In this document: positions 8,268 through 13,210 of the stretch, one piece after another | How positions within the stretch are numbered: position 1 is the stretch's first letter | Layout: every line of letters begins with the position of its first letter | Assembly: GCA_007131625.1 (NCBI GenBank) | Contig: SLQC01000272.1 | Coordinates: 1 to 13,210, forward strand | DNA length: 13,210 nt | Source of the DNA: Balneolales bacterium | Lineage (GTDB): Bacteria; Bacteroidota; Rhodothermia; Balneolales; Natronogracilivirgulaceae | Direction of reading: 5' to 3' | Translations under genes and position numbers: made by a program | Notes under the pieces: model-generated | The model's input: only the letters and a program-made list of their open reading frames with translations | Databases searched by the model: none | Told to the model about the DNA's origin: nothing

Positions 8268-8475
8268 TTAATCCGTCTTGATATAGGTCACCTCAAACGC
8301 CTTGCACCGGCGCTGTTCCTGAAGGCGGTTGGTAAAGTCCAGTGAATCGTTCATCTCATATTTCTGGAATATATCCAGGCCCCGATCCAGCGATATTTTC
8401 CAGCCATGGTCGGTGACAATGTGCCGGGCGTGGATATTACCCGATTTATCGAACTCCCAGGTGACGTTAACCCCG
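8268..8475 (-). pseudogene. Out-of-frame C-terminal remnant of brxL (second half of MIT_C/PLD-like domain)
   Basis: Past the in-frame brxL stop (8467-8469), a different minus-strand frame stays open to a TAA at 8268-8270. It reads VNVTWEFDKSGNIHARHIV, then TDHGWKISLDRGLDIFQ, ending FEVTYIKTD. The H-R-I...GWKI..-RGLD-F pattern matches the end of the MIT_C phospholipase D-like domain known from MITD1, which also occurs at the end of some bacterial BrxL-like proteins. The sequence just before the in-frame stop (TFMENQKGV) matches what normally precedes such a domain. The first half of the domain (from memory about 70-80 residues, with an FGPYL...DPYIR-like section) is missing. I infer an internal out-of-frame deletion near 8475-8481. 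The remnant has no start codon of its own that would make a sensible protein. Confidence 0.75.
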
Positions 8476-10095
8476 ACAGACGCCCTTCTGGTTTTCCATA
8501 AAGGTCAGATGCCCTTCAGTTGGTTCTGTATCAGGCTGCTCCGCTGAGGTGGTCTGCTGGCCTTCATCGGCAGCATCACCAGATGAACCGGAAGTCTCAT
8601 CCCCGGACTCGGTTCCATCCCCAATGGTCTTGTGATAATAGTTCGGGTACTCCTTTTCTTCCAGAGTGGCGACCGGCTTTTCGCTGGCCGTCCCGTCCGT
8701 GTAAGCAAAATTCACCGGCTTGTAGGTGGAATCCATACGCAGAATCTGATCCTTCACCCGTTTGCGACCTTCTATGGCAAAAGCGAGCAGCCATTCGATT
8801 TCTTCTTTAGTTGCTCCATCGTGAGGGAACAGGATCTTCATCAGGCCGGAGAAGGATTTATGGATCGCATCCCGGTCCCTGGTTGAAATATCCGCCGACA
8901 GGCTCAGCTGCTCCTTGTACTTGTCGGAATAGTCATGGTTGCGCAGGTAGCGAAGTATCTCCGCCAGGTAATCTACCACAAAGCCGTAGCCTTCCGAAAA
9001 CATTTCCCCGCGAATAATATCTATCTCCCATCCGGGAATGTAGAAGTGTATTCGGTCTACAAAAGCCGAGTCGTGATAATTATCGGGCAGCTCATCAAAA
9101 AGGTCGGTATGCTTGAGCATATAAGGCACCGAATGCTGCGTGTTGCCCACATAGACCAGCGACGCCTCGGCTCCTAGGGTCTCCACACCCCGGGAGAAGG
9201 ATTTGTTGGCCATATAGTTCTTCAGGATGTCTACCAGAGCCTTGTCGGATCGCTTCTGCTTGCCGGCGAACTCATCGAAGGCCACCACATCCCAATACCC
9301 AACCAGGCCGATTTTCCCGGTAGCATTGTTCACAAACAGCTTCGGTACGGTCACCTCACCTCCGGAAATCAGAATGCCGTGTGGCGAAAACTCAGAGTAG
9401 ATATATGACTTGCCGGTTCCTTTGGGCCCCAGCTCAATCAGGTTGTAGTTGCGCTCACAGAACGGGATCAGCCGGACAAGCTGAAGCAGCTTACTGCGTG
9501 TGCCGAACTGCTCGGGGTCGAAACCAATGCTCTGCATGAGCAGGTCTATCCATTCTTCAGTTGTGAACTGCTTTCTGGCTTCGAGGTATTGCTCGAAATC
9601 AAAACGGGACAGCTGGATGGGCTTGAGCGTCGAGAGGATCCACGGACTGGCGTTGCGGTCTTCTGAGAATTCATACTCGATGTCGGCAATACACCAGACC
9701 CCGCTGACCAGCAACTTCGGATGCGCCTTGACCGTACCGGAGTCGACCAGTACTTTTTTGATGCCAAGGTTGGCAAATGTGGCCTCATAGTTGTCGGTCT
9801 TCTCATTCAGGGCAACGCTGATCTTGTCGATAACCTTGTATCGGCCCTTTTCTTTGATGTTGGAACGGACCAGCCCGGCCTCATTGCGATGGACATAGTG
9901 CTTGCGAAGGATTTCCTTGACGGTCTGTATACCGGTTTGTATGGATTCTTCGTCATTGGTGGCGCAATACTGGCCCAGCAGATATTCCAGCACATAGCTC
10001 GGCACAATGGCGTTGCCTTTTACGGTTTTGACCAGATCCTTGCGGACCACAAGGCCGGGGAAGTGTTCGTTAATTTTATCATCCAGATTGCTCAT
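8467..10095 (-). CDS. brxL: BrxL-like AAA+ BREX protein, C-terminally disrupted
   Basis: This 542-residue reading frame resembles the Lon-related BREX protein BrxL. An N-terminal domain (about 1-190) begins MSNLDDKINEHFPG. An AAA+ ATPase module follows with Walker A GPKGTGKS (223-230), Walker B VVAFDEFAG (270-278), sensor-1-like VYVGNTQ (314-320) and an arginine-containing DRIHFYIPGWE segment (348-358). After about residue 465 there is a low-complexity acidic, Ser/Thr-rich linker (about 492-528) and then an abrupt end, GVCRG. BrxL is needed for BREX defence, binds DNA as a ring-shaped assembly, and is encoded last in type 1 loci. pglZ lies 18 bp upstream in the same direction, the usual order. 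The normal C terminus is present but out of frame (8268-8475), so the gene is probably a deletion derivative. The DNA is visibly more GC-rich than the flanking intergenic sequence. The ATG start fits family N termini. Confidence 0.88.
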   Translation of the reverse strand: MSNLDDKINEHFPGLVVRKDLVKTVKGNAIVPSYVLEYLLGQYCATNDEESIQTGIQTVKEILRKHYVHRNEAGLVRSNIKEKGRYKVIDKISVALNEKTDNYEATFANLGIKKVLVDSGTVKAHPKLLVSGVWCIADIEYEFSEDRNASPWILSTLKPIQLSRFDFEQYLEARKQFTTEEWIDLLMQSIGFDPEQFGTRSKLLQLVRLIPFCERNYNLIELGPKGTGKSYIYSEFSPHGILISGGEVTVPKLFVNNATGKIGLVGYWDVVAFDEFAGKQKRSDKALVDILKNYMANKSFSRGVETLGAEASLVYVGNTQHSVPYMLKHTDLFDELPDNYHDSAFVDRIHFYIPGWEIDIIRGEMFSEGYGFVVDYLAEILRYLRNHDYSDKYKEQLSLSADISTRDRDAIHKSFSGLMKILFPHDGATKEEIEWLLAFAIEGRKRVKDQILRMDSTYKPVNFAYTDGTASEKPVATLEEKEYPNYYHKTIGDGTESGDETSGSSGDAADEGQQTTSAEQPDTEPTEGHLTFMENQKGVCRG

Positions 10096-10113
10096 GGCTC
10101 AACAGTTTCGGGG

Positions 10114-12183
10114 TTAGAGATCAAAGTCCGTAGTAAACGTGCGCCTGATTGTATACCAGGTGGATTTGTACTCCTTGTAATGCGACGTTCCGGCGTGCTT
10201 TTCTTCCAGTTTGAGGACTACATCCTTGCTGTCAAGCTTGTCGGCTTTGCGGGTCAGCAGCAACCGGATCTTAAGCTCGCGATCCCTCGGGTTTTCCGAG
10301 GTCAGATCAAAGTCCAGATCATGCTGATCAGAAATCAGCTCACCGTCTTTGGTGTAGATACCCGCCCGCAGATACCGCGGCCTGACCTTGTCGGTTACCG
10401 CTTCGGACTGATAAAGCGTTACGGCAAGCTGTGCCGAGGTAATAATCGAGGTAGTTCCCTTAATTATATCCACGTTGACCGCCGAAATATCGCTTTGGCG
10501 TTTTTTGTTTACGTGAAGCACCGGCACCACGACTTCCTGTAAAGACGCCCCGCCATGGACAAAACGGCTTCCGGAGCCGCGCTGGCGCAGACGGTTGATG
10601 CTTTTGGGGATGAGCACCTCCAGATCACCGGCAAGGCCAAGCTCCTCTGCTTTAAAAATCCGGGCGCCGGTTGTTTTCTTCAGTCCCCTGCCAACTACGA
10701 ACCGACGGTCACGGTACAGAATGTCATCGCCTTGTACCTCCACGCTCGAGAAATCACTTTCATCGATCGGCCGGTTCTGATAGATAAAGCCGTGATCCGC
10801 CGTGAGAATCATGTTGTAGGCGTTGGCGTTGTTGAGCTTTTTGACCAGGCGCACCAACTCTTCAATCGTTTGCTCCACCGCCTCGAACACCCGCTCCTCG
10901 GAATCGCGATTGTGACCCACGCTGTCAATGTGGTCGTGATAGATGTAGACCACCTCGTGATCACGAATCAATGTCCGGCACTCCTCCCGGTTCATTTGCA
11001 TAAAGTCTCCGGCTTTGTGGGCTGTGGCCTCGTCGCCGAGCGATTCCTTGAGTATCTTGTGCCGGTTGATGAGTCCGGTGGACGGCTGATCGTCAACCAT
11101 CACGGTGTTTCCGTCTTTCTCGGAGATACGCAGCTGTTTGTTGGGCAGCAGCGCCGCCATGCCGAGCTGCGTAAAACTTGGCAAAGATGACAGCGCCGGC
11201 TCCAGCTCACCGTTGTAGCGGTCTTCCTGTTGGATGCGGCTGAGCAGCTCATCGGCAATTTCGTAGCGCATGGCATCAGAGATGATCACGCAGAGCTTGT
11301 TGTCTTTGGCCAAAAACGGTTTGACGGATTGATCAAACAGGCGCTGTTGCTTTTGGACCGCCCCGGCATCCCATTTTTTTGCCTGATCGACATGCTCCTG
11401 CCACTGGTCGTTGAGCTTGAGCAGGTAAGTGTTGGAATACAAGTTCTCTATATCGTCAGCCAGGTCGTTGGTCAGTGTCGCCATGCCGGAGCTTCGGACA
11501 TGGTAGAAGAATTTCCGGTAGTACTGATCCAGCCGGAACCAGCTTTGGCTGTATCGTGTGACCCCGTCTTGCAGCGAGTCCATGGTCAGGGCAGCCCGGC
11601 CAAGGGTGCTGATGAACCGAGCGGCATATTCGACGGCCTCATACAGGTGCCGGTAGGTAGCGTACCAGTGGCTCTGGCGACGCTGTCGGACCCACTGTGC
11701 CACATCTCCGTTGGATACGGTGCGGGCAATGATTTCCCGCACCAGGTCGCTGATGATCTTTTTGTCGATCAGCTCAAAATAATCCAGTTCGATCAGATCC
11801 CGGAAGTCGCGCTCCAGCAGATCCTGTTCGGTGCCCAGGACCTCGGCGCATTCGGCCGAGAGCTGCTCAAAAGATGCGGCAAATTTCCGGCTGTCTTTCC
11901 ATCGCTTCAGAAACACCAGAGCGTCAGCGTTCAGCGTGAACGTACCGTCGGTGCCCATGGCATAACAGGACTTGAACAGCTCGATCACAAAATCCCGCAA
12001 CCCCGGCTCTTCGGAGTGGTACCCATAATGACGCTGAAGCTGTTGCCAGAGCGGCTCATCCAGCCCGCAGCGCCGGATCAGCTGCATCTTGTCCTCCTTG
12101 CCCTCAGCAAGCTCCGTGAGCAGGTGCTCCATGACCGAATCAATGCGCGGATCACTGCCGGCGCAGACCGACAGCATTTTCAC
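10114..12183 (-). CDS. pglZ: BREX alkaline-phosphatase-like protein PglZ, N-terminally truncated
   Basis: This 689-residue frame (GTG start at 12183) matches the body of type 1 BREX PglZ. Alkaline-phosphatase superfamily metal-site motifs are present: VIISDAMRYE (299-308), HDHID..GH (416-424), LTADHGF (460-466) and FVHGG (541-545), so the catalytic module and C-terminal domain look complete. The usual N-terminal region of roughly 130-150 residues, with its FWYD-type start, is absent. Homology continues upstream of the GTG as RIRVKMLSVCAG, back to about 12198. Before that the sequence in another frame is FAD-dependent oxidoreductase. Full PglZ proteins are about 800-850 residues long. The GTG overlaps the stop of the broken oxidoreductase frame (GTGA), which could allow translational coupling. 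Whether the shortened protein is made or active is unknown. brxC, pglX, brxA and brxB are not upstream, as would be expected. Confidence 0.88.
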   Translation of the reverse strand: MKMLSVCAGSDPRIDSVMEHLLTELAEGKEDKMQLIRRCGLDEPLWQQLQRHYGYHSEEPGLRDFVIELFKSCYAMGTDGTFTLNADALVFLKRWKDSRKFAASFEQLSAECAEVLGTEQDLLERDFRDLIELDYFELIDKKIISDLVREIIARTVSNGDVAQWVRQRRQSHWYATYRHLYEAVEYAARFISTLGRAALTMDSLQDGVTRYSQSWFRLDQYYRKFFYHVRSSGMATLTNDLADDIENLYSNTYLLKLNDQWQEHVDQAKKWDAGAVQKQQRLFDQSVKPFLAKDNKLCVIISDAMRYEIADELLSRIQQEDRYNGELEPALSSLPSFTQLGMAALLPNKQLRISEKDGNTVMVDDQPSTGLINRHKILKESLGDEATAHKAGDFMQMNREECRTLIRDHEVVYIYHDHIDSVGHNRDSEERVFEAVEQTIEELVRLVKKLNNANAYNMILTADHGFIYQNRPIDESDFSSVEVQGDDILYRDRRFVVGRGLKKTTGARIFKAEELGLAGDLEVLIPKSINRLRQRGSGSRFVHGGASLQEVVVPVLHVNKKRQSDISAVNVDIIKGTTSIITSAQLAVTLYQSEAVTDKVRPRYLRAGIYTKDGELISDQHDLDFDLTSENPRDRELKIRLLLTRKADKLDSKDVVLKLEEKHAGTSHYKEYKSTWYTIRRTFTTDFDL

Positions 12184-12188
12184 CCGAA

Positions 12189-12199
12189 TGCGGGGGGCC
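12189..12199. other. Junction between FAD oxidoreductase and pglZ sequence
   Basis: Reading the minus strand, the oxidoreductase frame is recognisable through VPIKRP and the pglZ frame is recognisable from RIRVKML onward. The switch happens within about ten bases containing a run of six G on the plus strand (12192-12197). Both genes lie in the same direction, so one deletion of the intervening DNA (oxidoreductase 3' end, any brxA/B/C/pglX, pglZ 5' end) would produce it. No IS end or target duplication is visible. Confidence 0.75.
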
Positions 12200-12925
12200 G
12201 TTTTATGGGAACCTGATTTTCCGGGTCGGTAGTCAGCACCACCCGGAAGTTATAGGCCTGAACATGATGATCACTCACTTCAGGAGCTAACTCCTCGCCG
12301 TATTCATCACGGCCTTCCCGACCGACACGGTACGGCACTCCCGCGGCAGCCATCAGGTCCCCTTCATACGTGCCATCGATAAACACACTGCCGGAAATCG
12401 TTATTTCATTTCCGCTGATCAGGTCGAGAAAACGGGCATCGCTGATTCTTTGATGATCATTTGCATTTTCCATGGTCACTGAGAGGAAGCGATGCCGGAG
12501 CAATACATGCACTCCCGCCTCCTCCAGCATGTTTTCAAGCACCATTCGGGCGACACGCGGCTCCGCATACCCCCCTTTGACGCTGCTGATAACCTGTCTG
12601 GAGTCCGCCCCATAAGTATCGATGTAGTGTTTTCCACCCGCTGCATATATTCACGGTAAGTGCCGCCAAGGGACTCAAAAGAACGGAAATCAGGGTTGGA
12701 TTGGCCGCCGGATGCCAGTCCGCCAATATGACCGTCTCCCTGCAACAGGATGACGGTAACACCTTCCCGGGCGGCATTTACTGCAGCAGCAACACCTCCG
12801 GGAGTTGAGCCGACAACAACTACGTCATAACGTAAACTCTTGCCTGTATTCAGTCCATAAACACTGGTAGCTCCAATTATTATGAAACAAAATATAATTA
12901 AAGTTCCTATGGCAGTTTTTTTCAT
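12199..12925 (-). pseudogene. Exported FAD-dependent oxidoreductase, 5' third only, frameshifted
   Basis: The ATG at 12925 opens a signal peptide (about residues 1-24), then a Rossmann FAD-binding start, YDVVVVGSTPGGVAAAV (33-49), ending in GGLASGG. This frame runs as sense to YMQRVEN (12630 region) and then turns into nonsense ending at 12476. A one-base shift continues the family sequence in the next frame: HYIDTYGADSRQVISSVKGG, AEPRVARMVLENMLEEAG, and on through FIDGTYEGDLMAAAGVPY (to 12200). A single base is therefore missing at the TTTT/AAAA run at 12629-12633. The frame is then cut off after QVPIKRP at 12189-12199, where pglZ begins. About 240 of an expected ~550-650 residues remain. 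The family (FAD_oxidored type) includes exported flavoproteins often found near polysaccharide-degradation genes; the substrate is unknown. Confidence 0.85.
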
Positions 12926-13210
12926 ACTGTTAAAATTTCTGATTTATTATGTCAGATAACACTCATCCGAGCAATTCGGGATATAGTGGTTTTTCTTTAG
13001 CTAAGATGTTGATATTAAAACACCCAATCATGAAATGTCTGGAAAAAAAAGTCATATTTTTCAAAAAAGGGTTTCATTGCCTGTATGCAAGTACTTCAAC
13101 ACGGTGGAAGCTGGAGGTTGCCAGGCCGCCAAACATATTTTGCCAAAGACGATCTGCAGATGGATTGATTAAAACCTGATTTCAAAATAAACGGGATAAT
13201 GATCTGATAT
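12926..13210. other. Intergenic region upstream of the FAD oxidoreductase fragment
   Basis: 285 bp, AT-rich in the first half, with no convincing gene in any frame. A short 76-codon plus-strand frame (12949-13179) has no recognisable features. No TAnnTTTG box on the minus strand was found in front of the 12925 start. Confidence 0.4.

Noticed and set aside
9721..10542. 273-codon plus-strand frame opposite brxL/pglZ
   Set aside because: It is a shadow of the two minus-strand genes. It crosses their boundary and shows no family features.
10555..11190. 211-codon plus-strand frame opposite the PglZ catalytic region
   Set aside because: It is antisense to the conserved alkaline-phosphatase motifs and has no recognisable domain.
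11230..12216. 328-codon plus-strand frame opposite pglZ
   Set aside because: It is antisense to clearly conserved PglZ sequence, in a GC-richer region where long shadow frames are expected.
12949..13179. 76-codon plus-strand frame at the right edge
   Set aside because: Low-complexity start, no recognisable motif, no homology I can name and no promoter; likely chance.

Overview
The window looks like a chromosomal segment from the Bacteroidota/Balneolota/Rhodothermota (FCB) group. The evidence is a type IX secretion C-terminal sorting domain with the NYPNPFN signature, a TAnnTTTG/TTG-type promoter in front of the tRNA, and starts that lack Shine-Dalgarno sequences. The AhcY sequence fits the same group. 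A species cannot be named from sequence alone.

Region by region: (1) 230-5515, minus strand, is a likely operon read VTC-domain protein -> DUF4956 membrane protein -> HlyD-like periplasmic adaptor -> large secreted HExxH metallopeptidase-like protein with a T9SS sorting tail. (2) 5516-5853 is a divergent intergenic region. (3) 5854-7813, plus strand, holds a TlpA-like thioredoxin and S-adenosylhomocysteine hydrolase (ahcY). (4) 8018-8091 is tRNA-Arg(ACG) with a clear upstream promoter and a downstream hairpin/T-run. (5) 8268-12198, minus strand, is the tail of a BREX phage-defence locus, pglZ followed by brxL, in the normal type 1 order but without brxA, brxB, brxC or pglX. (6) 12199-12925, minus strand, is the front third of an exported FAD-dependent oxidoreductase.

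The main result of the hunt is that the BREX-side block is scarred. Near 12189-12199 the FAD oxidoreductase reading frame is joined directly to the middle of pglZ, so both genes lose sequence at one point. brxL stops at 8467 in a frame broken by what looks like an internal deletion: its expected C-terminal end, the second half of a MIT_C/phospholipase D-like domain, is readable in another frame down to 8268. The FAD gene also has a single-base frameshift near 12630. This means either a decaying, largely deleted BREX island next to a tRNA gene, or an assembly with collapsed sequence; read mapping would decide.

The other candidate for new biology is the VTC-DUF4956-HlyD-exoprotein operon. All four genes look intact, and their joint function is not one I recognise as characterised.
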